Origin: JBFHKO01 sp041595355
GTDB lineage: Bacteria; Pseudomonadota; Gammaproteobacteria; Enterobacterales; Aeromonadaceae
DNA: 7,924 nucleotides
Reading direction: 5' to 3'
Assembly (NCBI GenBank): GCA_041595355.1
Contig: JBFHKO010000119.1
Location: 1-7,924, forward strand
The notes beneath the pieces were generated by a model that saw only the letters and a list, made by a program, of their open reading frames with translations, searched no databases and was not told the DNA's origin. Of the stretch, positions 1 to 6,731 are shown piece by piece (within the stretch, counting starts at the first letter, position 1; each line of letters begins with the position of its first letter). The position numbers and the translations under genes were made by a program.

Positions 1-871
1 CCTGGCCACAGGCCCTGATGATATCCGGCGCATGGCCGCCGCCGGCCCCCTCAGTGTGGTAAGTGTGGATGGTGCGATCGCCGATGGCGCCCAGGGTATC
101 TTCCACAAAGCCGGACTCGGTCAACGTATCCGTGTGGATGGCGCCCTGGGTATCGGTCTCTTCGGCCACAGTCAGGCAGGTGTCGATGGCCGCCGGGGCC
201 GAGCCCCAATCCTCATGCAGCTTGAGGCCGATGGCCCCCGCCGCCACCTGCTCGCGCAGTGCCACCGGCAGGCTGGCGTTACCCTTGCCAAGGAAGCCCA
301 GGTTCATGGGCAGACTGTCGGCTGCCTCCAGCATGCGCGCCATATACCAGGGCCCCGGGGTGCAGGTGGTGGCATTGGTGCCGGTGGCCGGTCCGGTGCC
401 GCCACCCAGCATGGTGGTGATGCCGGAGCAGAGCGCCTCGTCTATCTGCTGCGGACAGATGAAATGAATATGGCTGTCGATGCCGCCGGCGGTCACCAGC
501 ATGCCCTCGCCCGCTATCACCTCGGTGCCGGGTCCGATGATGAGGGTCACGCCCGGTTGCACATCCGGGTTGCCGGCCTTGCCGATGCCGGCGATGCGGC
601 CGGCCTTGACGCCGATGTCCGCCTTGACGATGCCCCAGTAATCGATGATGAGCGCATTGGTGATCACCAGATCCAGGGCCTCGAAACAGCTGGCCTGGCC
701 CTGCCCCTGGCCGTCGCGGATCACCTTGCCGCCGCCAAACTTGACTTCGTCGCCGTAGCGGGTGAAGTCCTGCTCCACTTCCAGCCACAGATCGGTATCG
801 GCGAGCCGTACCCTGTCCCCGGTGGTGGGGCCAAACATGTCGGCGTAGGCCTGACGTGAAATCATGCTCAT
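1..871 (-). CDS. ureC: Urease subunit alpha (catalytic), partial, 3' end missing
   Basis: This is the catalytic subunit of the nickel enzyme urease (EC 3.5.1.5), which hydrolyses urea to ammonia and carbamate in the cytoplasm. The first 290 codons are visible, roughly half of the usual 567 or so; the gene runs off the left edge. The N-terminus (MSMISRQAYADMFGPTTGDR) is typical of UreC. Counting from this start, the nickel ligands His134 and His136 (in GGIDSHIH), the carbamylated Lys217, and His219 (KLHED), His246 and His272 all fall at their Klebsiella UreC positions. The later active-site Cys319, His320 and Asp360 lie beyond the edge. I chose the start at 871 over an in-frame ATG at 865 because the numbering then matches exactly, an AAGGA lies 9 bases upstream, and the ATG overlaps the ureB stop as ATGA. 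No frameshift or stop interrupts the visible part. Confidence 0.98.
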   Translation of the reverse strand, partial: MSMISRQAYADMFGPTTGDRVRLADTDLWLEVEQDFTRYGDEVKFGGGKVIRDGQGQGQASCFEALDLVITNALIIDYWGIVKADIGVKAGRIAGIGKAGNPDVQPGVTLIIGPGTEVIAGEGMLVTAGGIDSHIHFICPQQIDEALCSGITTMLGGGTGPATGTNATTCTPGPWYMARMLEAADSLPMNLGFLGKGNASLPVALREQVAAGAIGLKLHEDWGSAPAAIDTCLTVAEETDTQGAIHTDTLTESGFVEDTLGAIGDRTIHTYHTEGAGGGHAPDIIRACGQ

Positions 872-1209
872 GAGTGATTATCCTTCTGCTCATCCGGGGT
901 CGCATCCAGCGCCCCCATCACCTCAGCGCGAAAACCATACACGCGGCGCAGACCGGCATAGGCAACCAGTGTCACGGTGCGGCTCTGACCGGGTTCGAAA
1001 CGCACCGCCGTGCCGGCGGGAATATCCAGCCGGTAGCCGCGGGTGAGCGGCCGCTCGAACTGCAGTGCCGGGTTGGTCTCGAAAAAATGGTAATGGGAGC
1101 CTATCTGTATCGGTCGGTCACCGGTATTGGCCACGGTCACGCTCACGGTGGGACGGCCGGCATTGAGCTCGATGTCGCCGTCGGCGACCTGTATCTCTCC
1201 GGGTATCAT
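868..1209 (-). CDS. ureB: Urease subunit beta
   Basis: This is the small beta subunit that, with UreA and UreC, forms the urease (UreABC)3 trimer in the cytoplasm. The protein has 113 residues. It begins MIPGEI, as UreB proteins do, and carries the family motif GSHYHFFETN at residues 37-46, with His39 and His41 at their usual positions, followed by the conserved YGFRAEVMG near residues 91-99. It is a little longer than the common 101-106 residues because of a polar tail (about residues 102-113, rich in Asp, Glu and Lys). The DNA of that tail also carries the ribosome binding site of ureC. It starts 11 bases after ureA, behind a GAGGAG that overlaps the ureA stop, and ends in a 4-base ATGA overlap with ureC, so all three subunits are probably made in coupled amounts. 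Confidence 0.97.
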   Translation of the reverse strand: MIPGEIQVADGDIELNAGRPTVSVTVANTGDRPIQIGSHYHFFETNPALQFERPLTRGYRLDIPAGTAVRFEPGQSRTVTLVAYAGLRRVYGFRAEVMGALDATPDEQKDNHS

Positions 1210-1216
1210 GGCAAGG

Positions 1217-1222
1217 CTCCTC
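1217..1222 (-). promoter_or_regulatory. Ribosome binding site of ureB, overlapping the ureA stop
   Basis: On the minus strand the sequence reads TGAGGAGCCTTGCCATG: the ureA stop TGA runs directly into GAGGAG, 7 bases before the ureB ATG. A ribosome finishing ureA would sit on this site, which favours reinitiation and confirms the ureB start at 1209. Confidence 0.8.
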
Positions 1223-1523
1223 AGATGATGGGTTGATGCACTGTGACCAGCTTGGTGCCATCCGGGAAGGTGGCCTCCACCTGCACATCCGGGATCATCT
1301 CCGCGACCCCCTCCATCACCTCCTCACGGGTCAGCAGGGTGCGACCATGGCTCATCAGCTGGGCCACCGTCATGCCATCCCGGGCGCCTTCCAGAATGGC
1401 GGCGCTGATGAGAGCCACCGCTTCCGGGTGATTGAGGCGCAGTCCTCTTGCCAGGCGCCGCTCCGCCACCAGTCCGGCGGTGAACAACAGCAGCTTGTCT
1501 TTCTCTCTCGGGGTCAAATCCAT
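1221..1523 (-). CDS. ureA: Urease subunit gamma
   Basis: This is the 100-residue gamma subunit of urease, a structural partner of UreB and UreC in the cytoplasmic holoenzyme. The sequence is family-typical over its whole length: it opens MDLTPREKDKLLLFTAGLVA, has RGLRLNHPEAVALIS around residues 26-40, an EGARDG at 45-50, GRTLLTREEVMEGV at 60-73, and ends in VEATFPDGTKLVTVHQPI, the conserved UreA C-terminus. The start at 1523 gives the normal family length and has a GAGGAAG 7 bases upstream. An in-frame extension upstream to 1763 would only read through the end of ureD in another frame and is not supported. A 34-base gap separates it from ureD, and ureB follows after 11 bases. UreA and UreB are separate here, unlike the fused subunit of Helicobacter. 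Confidence 0.98.
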   Translation of the reverse strand: MDLTPREKDKLLLFTAGLVAERRLARGLRLNHPEAVALISAAILEGARDGMTVAQLMSHGRTLLTREEVMEGVAEMIPDVQVEATFPDGTKLVTVHQPII

Positions 1524-1530
1524 TCTTGTT

Positions 1531-1537
1531 CTTCCTC
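1531..1537 (-). promoter_or_regulatory. Ribosome binding site of ureA
   Basis: GAGGAAG on the minus strand sits 7 bases before the ureA ATG at 1523, in the 34-base gap after ureD. It decides the ureA start against longer in-frame readings. The gap has no obvious hairpin or promoter. Confidence 0.8.
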
Positions 1538-1557
1538 GTGTTGCGTTGAATTGTCGG

Positions 1558-2430
1558 TCAGGTGGCCCAGATGCGTGGCGCGCAGGGCGGTCGGCCCAGC
1601 ACCGCCGGACGCAGCGCCCGCCAGATGGCCTGCATGCACTGTTGCAGCGGCTCGTTGTGCTCGCCCAGCAGGCGCACGACCAGCAGATCGCCGAGCCGGG
1701 TGACGCCGGCGGGCCCCGCGTAGGTGCCGAGGATTTCCCGCACCGCCTCCCGCTCGGTTTCACCGCAGGGGGTGGCCAGCAAGGTGGCCAGCAGAGGATG
1801 GCCGGCCAGGCCGGCGGGACGCGTCAGATCCCGTGGCTGCTGTACCCGCAGGCACTCGTTCAGCTGCAGACGGCCCGCCTGGTAGAGCTGCAGCCGGCTG
1901 TGCAATGCCCCCTGGGTGAAACGCTCGCCGATGACGGGCCGCCCCAGCGCCAGGGTTTCCCAGGCCAGCAGGCGGGCTCCGGGCTGCAGGTGAAAGTGGC
2001 TGGCCAGATCGAGCCGGGCCCCGGGGAAGAGTATATTGTCCTGGGGCAGCCATTCCAGAGTCGCACCGGATGCCAGCGAAAAGTGCTGTCTGACCCGGGC
2101 TTGGGGCCCGAGGCTGCGGTAGAACTTGGTGGCACCGGGCGTGGTCAGCAGCGCATGGCCGCCCGCGGCCACATCGATATGCAGCGCCAGTTCATCGCCG
2201 CCCACGACCCCGCCCGGCGGGTGCAGCAGGTAGAGATGGCAGGGAGCCCCTTCGGGGTGAAAGGGTCGCTGCACCGTGAGGGGGCCCAGCTGGCTGCGGC
2301 CCACCAATTGGGTACGCTCGCCACGCGGCGCAAATTCCAGCGCCAGGCGCGCCTGCCAGCCCGACACCGGCGTCTGGGTCGCGGCGGGCGGGCTGTCGAG
2401 GGCGCCACCGGGGGGGATGGCCACCATCAT
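1558..2430 (-). CDS. ureD: Urease accessory protein UreD
   Basis: UreD (called UreH in some species) binds apo-urease and, with UreF and UreG, forms the scaffold through which nickel and CO2 reach the active site. This 290-residue protein has the family landmarks in order: GPLTVQRPFHPEG at about 49-61, HPPGGVVGGDEL at 70-81, TTPGATKFYRS at 96-106, EWLPQDNILFPGA at 126-138, WETLALGRP at 157-165, and RPAVLGRPPCAPRIWAT at the C-terminus. It is somewhat longer than many homologues owing to a Pro/Ala-rich N-terminus of about 22 residues before GWQARL. Its ATG at 2430 overlaps the urtE stop by 4 bases (ATGA), joining transporter and urease genes. A second ATG follows at once at 2427. No strong Shine-Dalgarno sequence is seen (a GGGAG lies about 14 bases upstream), so translation probably depends on coupling to urtE. 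Confidence 0.96.
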   Translation of the reverse strand: MMVAIPPGGALDSPPAATQTPVSGWQARLALEFAPRGERTQLVGRSQLGPLTVQRPFHPEGAPCHLYLLHPPGGVVGGDELALHIDVAAGGHALLTTPGATKFYRSLGPQARVRQHFSLASGATLEWLPQDNILFPGARLDLASHFHLQPGARLLAWETLALGRPVIGERFTQGALHSRLQLYQAGRLQLNECLRVQQPRDLTRPAGLAGHPLLATLLATPCGETEREAVREILGTYAGPAGVTRLGDLLVVRLLGEHNEPLQQCMQAIWRALRPAVLGRPPCAPRIWAT

Positions 2431-3122
2431 ACGGTCAGGTACTCCCGGATGAGCTTGTCATCCAGCTCGGTCATGGCACCCTGTGCCACCCGGCGGCCCC
2501 GGTCCAGCAGGCAGAAGCGATCCCCCACCTTGCGGGCGAAGGGCAGCTTCTGCTCGACCAGCAGTACTGTCAGGCCGATATCGCGATTGAGCTTGCGGAT
2601 GATGTCGCCTATCTCGCTGACCACATTGGGCTGGATGCCCTCCGTGGGTTCATCGAGGATCAGCAGCTTGGGATCCAGTACCAGGGCACGGCCAATGGCC
2701 AGTTGTTGCTGCTGGCCGCCGGAGAGATCCCCGCCCCGGCGCTGCTTCATCTCCTGGAGCACCGGGAACAGCTGGTAGATGAGTTCCGGCAGCTGGCGAC
2801 GCCCGTCACGGCGGGCCGGCAGGCCGATGCGCAGATTCTCTTCCACCGTCAGCAGTGGAAAGATCTGCCGCCCCTGGGGCACATAGCCGATACCCAGCTC
2901 GGCGCGCCGCTCCACCGGCAGCGAGGTGATATCGGCGCCATCGAAATGAATGCTGCCGCTTTTGACCGGCAGCTGGCCCATGATGACGTTCAGCAGCGTG
3001 GTCTTGCCGACGCCGTTGCGGCCCATCAGGCAGAGGCACTCCCCGGCGGCCAGCGCCAGATCCAGATCCCAGAGGGTATGCGACTGGCCATAGAATTGAT
3101 TGATCCCCGTCAGCGTCAGCAT
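2427..3122 (-). CDS. urtE: Urea ABC transporter ATP-binding protein UrtE
   Basis: This is one of the two cytoplasmic ATPases that drive the UrtBC urea permease; it is the LivF-like partner. The 231-residue protein is a single compact ABC domain: Walker A GRNGVGKT at 34-41, Q-loop at Gln83 (VPQGR), signature LSGGQ at 133-137, Walker B LLILD with catalytic Glu158 at 153-158, and EPTEGIQPNV at 158-167, an UrtE/LivF-like D-loop region. The switch position reads LLVEQ, with Gln191 in place of the usual His, as is common in LivF-type subunits. I chose the ATG at 3122 because a GGGAG lies 7 bases upstream and the protein then begins MLTLTGINQFYGQSH, normal for the family; a longer open reading to 3404 only reads through urtD in another frame. 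The start overlaps the urtD end by 7 bases, and the stop overlaps ureD by 4. Confidence 0.97.
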   Translation of the reverse strand: MLTLTGINQFYGQSHTLWDLDLALAAGECLCLMGRNGVGKTTLLNVIMGQLPVKSGSIHFDGADITSLPVERRAELGIGYVPQGRQIFPLLTVEENLRIGLPARRDGRRQLPELIYQLFPVLQEMKQRRGGDLSGGQQQQLAIGRALVLDPKLLILDEPTEGIQPNVVSEIGDIIRKLNRDIGLTVLLVEQKLPFARKVGDRFCLLDRGRRVAQGAMTELDDKLIREYLTV

Positions 3123-3955
3123 GCGGATTCTCCCAGATAGACTTCGATGACCCGCGGATCGGCCTGGACCTGACTCATGTTGCCCTCGGCCAGTACCGAC
3201 CCCTGATGCAGCACGGTGACGGTATGGGCGATGGAGCGCACGAAATCCATGTCGTGCTCCACCACCACCACGGAATGCTTGCCCGCCAGCGAGGTGAGCA
3301 GTTCGGCGGTACGTTCCATTTCCTGATGGGTCATACCGGCCACCGGTTCGTCCACGAGCAGCAGTTCGGGACGCTGCATCAGCAACATGCCAATCTCCAG
3401 CCACTGTTTCTGGCCGTGGGAGAGCACCCCCGCCAGGCGATGGCGCTCGGCCCCCAGGCCGATGAGCTGCAGGGTCTGATCCAGATGCTCCCGGTCCTCG
3501 GCGGAGAGTCGGCTCATGAAGGTGGTCCAGATGCGCTTGTCACCGGCCATGGCCAGCTCCAGGTTTTCCTGCACCGTCAGCGGCTCGAATACGGTGGGTT
3601 TCTGAAACTTGCGGCCGATGCCCGCCTCGGCAATGGCCGGTTCATCGAGCGCCAGCAGGTTGATGTTCTGACCGAACCAGGCGCTGCCGGTGTCGGGCCG
3701 GGTCTTGCCGGTGATGACATCCATCATGGTGCTCTTGCCGGCGCCGTTCGGCCCTATTATGCAGCGCAACTCCCCCTTGTTGATATAGAGATTGAGATCA
3801 TTGAGGGCCTTGAAGCCATCGAAACTGACGCTGATATCCTCCAGATAGAGAATGACACCGTGGCTCAGATCCAGCCTGGGTGGTGCAGGCGGCGCCCAGC
3901 GCTGGCGCCAGTAATCGGGGGTAAAGAGTGTCTTGGTATCCGTCAACATGCTCAT
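3116..3955 (-). CDS. urtD: Urea ABC transporter ATP-binding protein UrtD
   Basis: This is the second, LivG-like ATPase of the urea importer, pairing with UrtE on the cytoplasmic face of UrtBC. It has 279 residues: an extension of about 35 residues (FTPDYWRQRWAPPAPPRLDL within it), then an ABC domain with Walker A GPNGAGKST at 68-76, Q-loop at Gln118 (GRKFQKP), signature LSHGQ at 178-182 followed by KQWLEIGMLL, Walker B LLLVDE at 198-203, and switch His234 (VVEHDMDFVR). The LSHGQKQWLEIGM signature and the Gly-Lys-Thr-Arg-Pro after Walker A (83-87) are typical of UrtD. The start at 3955 is fixed by AAGGAGG 7 bases upstream and an ATGA overlap with the urtC stop. The open frame continues upstream to 4048 but only through urtC coding sequence. 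Confidence 0.97.
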   Translation of the reverse strand: MSMLTDTKTLFTPDYWRQRWAPPAPPRLDLSHGVILYLEDISVSFDGFKALNDLNLYINKGELRCIIGPNGAGKSTMMDVITGKTRPDTGSAWFGQNINLLALDEPAIAEAGIGRKFQKPTVFEPLTVQENLELAMAGDKRIWTTFMSRLSAEDREHLDQTLQLIGLGAERHRLAGVLSHGQKQWLEIGMLLMQRPELLLVDEPVAGMTHQEMERTAELLTSLAGKHSVVVVEHDMDFVRSIAHTVTVLHQGSVLAEGNMSQVQADPRVIEVYLGESAC

Positions 3956-5037
3956 GCCGTTGCCTCCTTGCGGTTCAGCCAGCCGGTCACGCCCCTTGGC
4001 AGGAACAGGGTCACCAGCACGAACAGGGCGCCCAGGGCATAGAGCCACTCATCGGGCAGTATGCCGGTGAACACCGACTTGGCATAGTTGACCAGAACGG
4101 CCCCCACCACGGCGCCATACAGGGTGGCGCGGCCGCCGACGGCAACCCAGATCACCAGTTCGATGGAGTTGAGGGGGGAGAATTCGCCCGGATTGATGAT
4201 GCCCACCTGGGGAACATAGAGGGCCCCCGCGATACCGGCCAGCATGGCGGAAAACACGAAGATGGCGAGCTTGACGTACTCTACCCGGTAGCCGATGAAG
4301 CGGGTGCGCATCTCGGCATCCCGAATGGCCACCACCAGGCGGCCCAGCTTGGAGCCGACGATGATGCGACAGGCCAGATAACCGGCACACAGGGCTACCG
4401 CCGAGGCGAGGAACAGGCCGATGCGGGTGCTGTCGGCGGTGAGATCCAGCCCCAGCAACTCCTTGAAATCGGTCAGGCCGTTGTTGCCGCCAAAGCCCAT
4501 CTCATTGCGGAAGAAGGCCAGCATCAGCGCATAGGTGAGCGCCTGGGTCATGATGGAGAGGTAGACGCCGGTCACCCGGGAGCGGAACGCCAGCGCACCG
4601 AAGACGAAGGCCAGCAGCCCCGGAACCAGCAGCACCATCAGGGCCGCAAACCAGAAGTGATCAAAGCCGCTCCAGAACCAGGGCAGCTCCTGCCAGTTGA
4701 GAAACACCATGAAATCGGGCAGTTCGGCATTGCCGTAGACACCGCGACTGCCAATCTGACGCATCAGGTACATGCCCATGGCATAGCCGCCCAGAGCAAA
4801 GAAGGCGCCATGGCCCAGGCTCAGGATGCCGAGATAGCCCCACACCAGATCCACCGCCACCGCCAGCAGTGCGTAACAGAGGTACTTGCCGAACAGGGTC
4901 ACGGTATTGGTGCCCACATACAGCAGGTGATCCGCCGGCAACAGCAGGTTGCTGAGGGCAATGAGGATGGCGGCCGCCAGTATGGCGCCCAGCAGCCCCA
5001 GGCCAATCTTGTCCTTCCAGACAGAGGTCAACAGCAT
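3952..5037 (-). CDS. urtC: Urea ABC transporter permease UrtC
   Basis: UrtC is the LivM-type inner-membrane permease that forms the urea channel with UrtB. The 361-residue protein is strongly hydrophobic. A first membrane segment lies at about 11-33, followed by further segments and the family hallmark GYLGILSLGHGAFFALGGYA at 68-87. The second half carries IRDAEMRTRFIGYRVEYVKL, the cytoplasmic loop expected to contact the ATPases, then AGIAGALYVPQVGIINPGEF and an IELVIWVAVGGRATLYGAVVG segment typical of LivM/UrtC C-termini, ending LPRGVTGWLNRKEATA. Its ATG follows the urtB stop by 3 bases with GGAGGG 7 bases upstream, and its stop overlaps the urtD start as ATGA. No interruption is seen. Confidence 0.97.
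   Translation of the reverse strand: MLLTSVWKDKIGLGLLGAILAAAILIALSNLLLPADHLLYVGTNTVTLFGKYLCYALLAVAVDLVWGYLGILSLGHGAFFALGGYAMGMYLMRQIGSRGVYGNAELPDFMVFLNWQELPWFWSGFDHFWFAALMVLLVPGLLAFVFGALAFRSRVTGVYLSIMTQALTYALMLAFFRNEMGFGGNNGLTDFKELLGLDLTADSTRIGLFLASAVALCAGYLACRIIVGSKLGRLVVAIRDAEMRTRFIGYRVEYVKLAIFVFSAMLAGIAGALYVPQVGIINPGEFSPLNSIELVIWVAVGGRATLYGAVVGAVLVNYAKSVFTGILPDEWLYALGALFVLVTLFLPRGVTGWLNRKEATA
3963..3969 (-). promoter_or_regulatory. Strong ribosome binding site of urtD inside urtC
   Basis: AAGGAGG on the minus strand, a full match to the anti-Shine-Dalgarno core, lies 7 bases before the urtD ATG at 3955 and inside the last codons of urtC. It is the strongest such site in the window and fixes the urtD start. 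Confidence 0.85.
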
Positions 5038-5040
5038 GAT

Positions 5041-6648
5041 TTAGCCCTCCACGGCCCGGCCACGTTGCGGGAAGAGTCCCCGCGGCCGCTTTTGAATGAA
5101 CAGAATGATGGCCACCAGAATGAGGATCTTGGCCAGCACGGCACCGGCATAGGGCTCCAGCAGCTTGTTGGCCACTCCCAGGGAGAGACCGGCCACCAGG
5201 GTGCCCCACAGGTTGCCTACCCCGCCGAACACCACCACCATGAAGGCATCGATGATGTAGCCCTGCCCCAGGTTGGGCCCCACGTTGGTCAGCTGGGAGA
5301 GCGCCACGCCGGCCACGCCGGCCACGCCCGAGCCCAGGCCGAAGGTCAGCGCATTGACGCGGGCCGAACGCACCCCCATGTTGCGGGCCATGGCCCGGTT
5401 CTGGGAGACGGCACGCACCTCCAGCCCCAGGGTACTGCGGCGCAGCAACCACATGAGAGCGGCAAACACCAGCAGGCTGAAGAGGATGATGGCCATGCGA
5501 TTCAGGGTCAGGGCGAAGAAATCGTTCCACACCCAGGTGCCGCTCATCCAGCTGGGCATGCTGACACTCTGGTTCAGCGGCGAGAAGATGGAACGCACCG
5601 CCTGTTGCAGCAACAGGCTGATACCAAAGGTGGCCAACAGGGTTTCCAGCGGCCGGCCATAGAGAAAGCGGATCACGCAGCGCTCGATGACGATCCCCAC
5701 CAGGCCAGAGACGGCGAAGGCGGCCGGTATGGAGAGCAGCAGCGCCAGCCCGGGTTGCCCCGGCAGCAGCTTTTGCATCACGAAGGTGGTGTAGGCGCCC
5801 AGCATCATCAGCTCGCCGTGGGCCATGTTGATGACCCCCATGACGCCGAAGGTGATGGCCAGGCCGATGCCGGCCAGCACCAGCACCGAGCCGAGGCTCA
5901 AGCCGAAATAGAGGGTTTCCAGACCACTATAGAAGGATTGTTGCTGTTCCAGCTCCCGGGCCGCCATGCCGGCGGCCAGCCGTACCGGCTTGCTTTCATC
6001 CTGCTGGCTGGCCTTGCGCAGCGCCTCCAGCACCTGGGGGTTGGGCAGTTCGGCCAATTGCCGGGCGGCGGCCAGTCGCTCGCTATCCGTGCCCTGGCGC
6101 AGCTGATGCAGGGAAATGCCCCCCTTGAGGGCCCTCTGGACGTCGGCATTCGGCTCCATATCCAGTCGCTGCTGCAATTGCGGCAGCAGCGCGGTATCCA
6201 CCTTGCCGAGCAGGGCCTTGATGGCCGCCAGGCGCACATCGACATCGGCAGCCGAGAGCTGCAACTGGGCGCCGGCCTGGGTGAGCTGACGGCGCAGGGC
6301 GTTGTTGACCACCACCCGCTTGAAATCTGAGGATTTGCCGCTCACTGGCGCACCGTCATCCAGGGCCACGAACCCCTCGGCCTGCCGGATCACCAGCTGC
6401 AGGCTCTGCTTGTGATAATAGAGATCGCCCCCCTCGATGGCGGCAAACAGGGGTAATACCTTGGCATCGCCACTGGCCGCCAGCACGGCAATGGCCTCGC
6501 CCTTGGCCTTGAAATCGCGGCCGGTCAGTGTCTGCAATGCATCATCGGTGCTCATCGCCTGGGCCCAGCCGGCCCACAGGCTCCAGAGCAACATCAGCCA
6601 TGGACCCAGGGCAAGGGGAAGGCGCGAGGGCTTGGATAGAATAGACAT
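5041..6648 (-). CDS. urtB: Urea ABC transporter permease UrtB with secreted N-terminal domain
   Basis: UrtB is the LivH-type inner-membrane permease that pairs with UrtC. The 535-residue protein has two parts. Residues 1-31 look like a signal peptide or anchor (basic start, hydrophobic LMLLWSLWAGWAQA, possible cleavage after AQA at 29-31). About 32-240 is a soluble, Leu/Ala-rich helical stretch resembling HEAT-like repeats (for example VDVRLAAIKALLG and ERLAAARQLAEL), expected in the periplasm. From about 245 the permease follows, with the hallmark GVMGVINMAHGELMMLGAY at 268-286 and a C-terminal FMVVVFGGVGNLWGT block. The two-part layout is usual for proteobacterial UrtB; the role of the front domain is not known to me. 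The ATG at 6648 is chosen because it gives the signal peptide; the frame stays open to 6843 but overlaps urtA. Its ribosome binding site is weak (AGG, 9 bases upstream). Confidence 0.96.
   Translation of the reverse strand: MSILSKPSRLPLALGPWLMLLWSLWAGWAQAMSTDDALQTLTGRDFKAKGEAIAVLAASGDAKVLPLFAAIEGGDLYYHKQSLQLVIRQAEGFVALDDGAPVSGKSSDFKRVVVNNALRRQLTQAGAQLQLSAADVDVRLAAIKALLGKVDTALLPQLQQRLDMEPNADVQRALKGGISLHQLRQGTDSERLAAARQLAELPNPQVLEALRKASQQDESKPVRLAAGMAARELEQQQSFYSGLETLYFGLSLGSVLVLAGIGLAITFGVMGVINMAHGELMMLGAYTTFVMQKLLPGQPGLALLLSIPAAFAVSGLVGIVIERCVIRFLYGRPLETLLATFGISLLLQQAVRSIFSPLNQSVSMPSWMSGTWVWNDFFALTLNRMAIILFSLLVFAALMWLLRRSTLGLEVRAVSQNRAMARNMGVRSARVNALTFGLGSGVAGVAGVALSQLTNVGPNLGQGYIIDAFMVVVFGGVGNLWGTLVAGLSLGVANKLLEPYAGAVLAKILILVAIILFIQKRPRGLFPQRGRAVEG
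5045..5050 (-). promoter_or_regulatory. Ribosome binding site of urtC at the end of urtB
   Basis: GGAGGG on the minus strand lies in the last two sense codons of urtB, just before its TAA stop and 7 bases before the urtC ATG at 5037. The arrangement implies coupling of the two permease subunits. Confidence 0.8.
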
Positions 6649-6660
6649 AAGGGAGTACCT

Positions 6661-6678
6661 GGCTTGATCGAACAAGCC
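6661..6678 (-). repeat. Small inverted repeat just upstream of the urtB start
   Basis: On the minus strand GGCTTG (6678-6673), a 6-base loop and CAAGCC (6666-6661) can pair. The first three bases of this stem also belong to the 3' arm of the larger hairpin at 6676-6697, so the two stems compete at their junction. The repeat ends directly before the weak AGG ribosome binding site of urtB. It may be chance; a 6-base stem alone is modest. Confidence 0.4.
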
Positions 6679-6697
6679 GGTCGGGAAACCGACCGGC
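6676..6697 (-). terminator. Hairpin between urtA and urtB, possible attenuator or mRNA stabiliser
   Basis: A perfect 9-base-pair stem, GCCGGTCGG pairing with CCGACCGGC, closes a 4-base loop (TTTC on the transcribed strand). On the minus strand it is followed by TTGTTCG, which is only weakly T-rich, so it would be a leaky terminator at best. It lies about 28 bases before the urtB start. Such hairpins behind binding-protein genes of ABC operons are known to raise the level of the first gene by blocking 3' decay or by partial termination; that role here is inferred. Confidence 0.5.
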
Positions 6698-6705
6698 ACT
6701 GATAA

Positions 6706-6724
6706 CCCGCCCCGCTGGGGCGGG
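6706..6724 (-). terminator. First GC-rich hairpin after the urtA stop, possible mRNA stabiliser
   Basis: CCCGCCCC and GGGGCGGG form a perfect 8-base-pair stem around a 3-base loop, starting 7 bases after the urtA stop codon. On the transcribed strand it is followed by TTATCAG rather than a T run, so classical intrinsic termination is doubtful. The second hairpin follows 8 bases later. As a tandem pair they look designed to protect or end the urtA part of the message; a REP-type repeat is an alternative. Confidence 0.45.
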
Positions 6725-6731
6725 ATCCCGG

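Noticed and set aside
32..859. Open frame of 275 codons on the plus strand opposite ureC
   Set aside because: It is exactly opposite ureC, whose active-site residues are all in place; the antisense product is Gly/Ala/His-rich and looks like no protein I know.
1524..1557. Internal promoter in the ureD-ureA gap
   Set aside because: The 34-base gap includes a TTGACA-like stretch by the ureD stop, but there is no room for a spaced -10 box and a transcript start before the ribosome binding site of ureA.
1432..2778. Open frame of 448 codons on the plus strand opposite ureD and urtE
   Set aside because: Arg/Gln/Gly-rich product without family motifs, lying over two certain genes on the other strand.
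3928..6330. Open frame of 800 codons on the plus strand opposite urtB, urtC and the start of urtD
   Set aside because: The product is low-complexity, very rich in His, Gln and Gly, with no recognisable domain. It mirrors well-supported minus-strand genes in GC-rich DNA, where antisense stops are rare.
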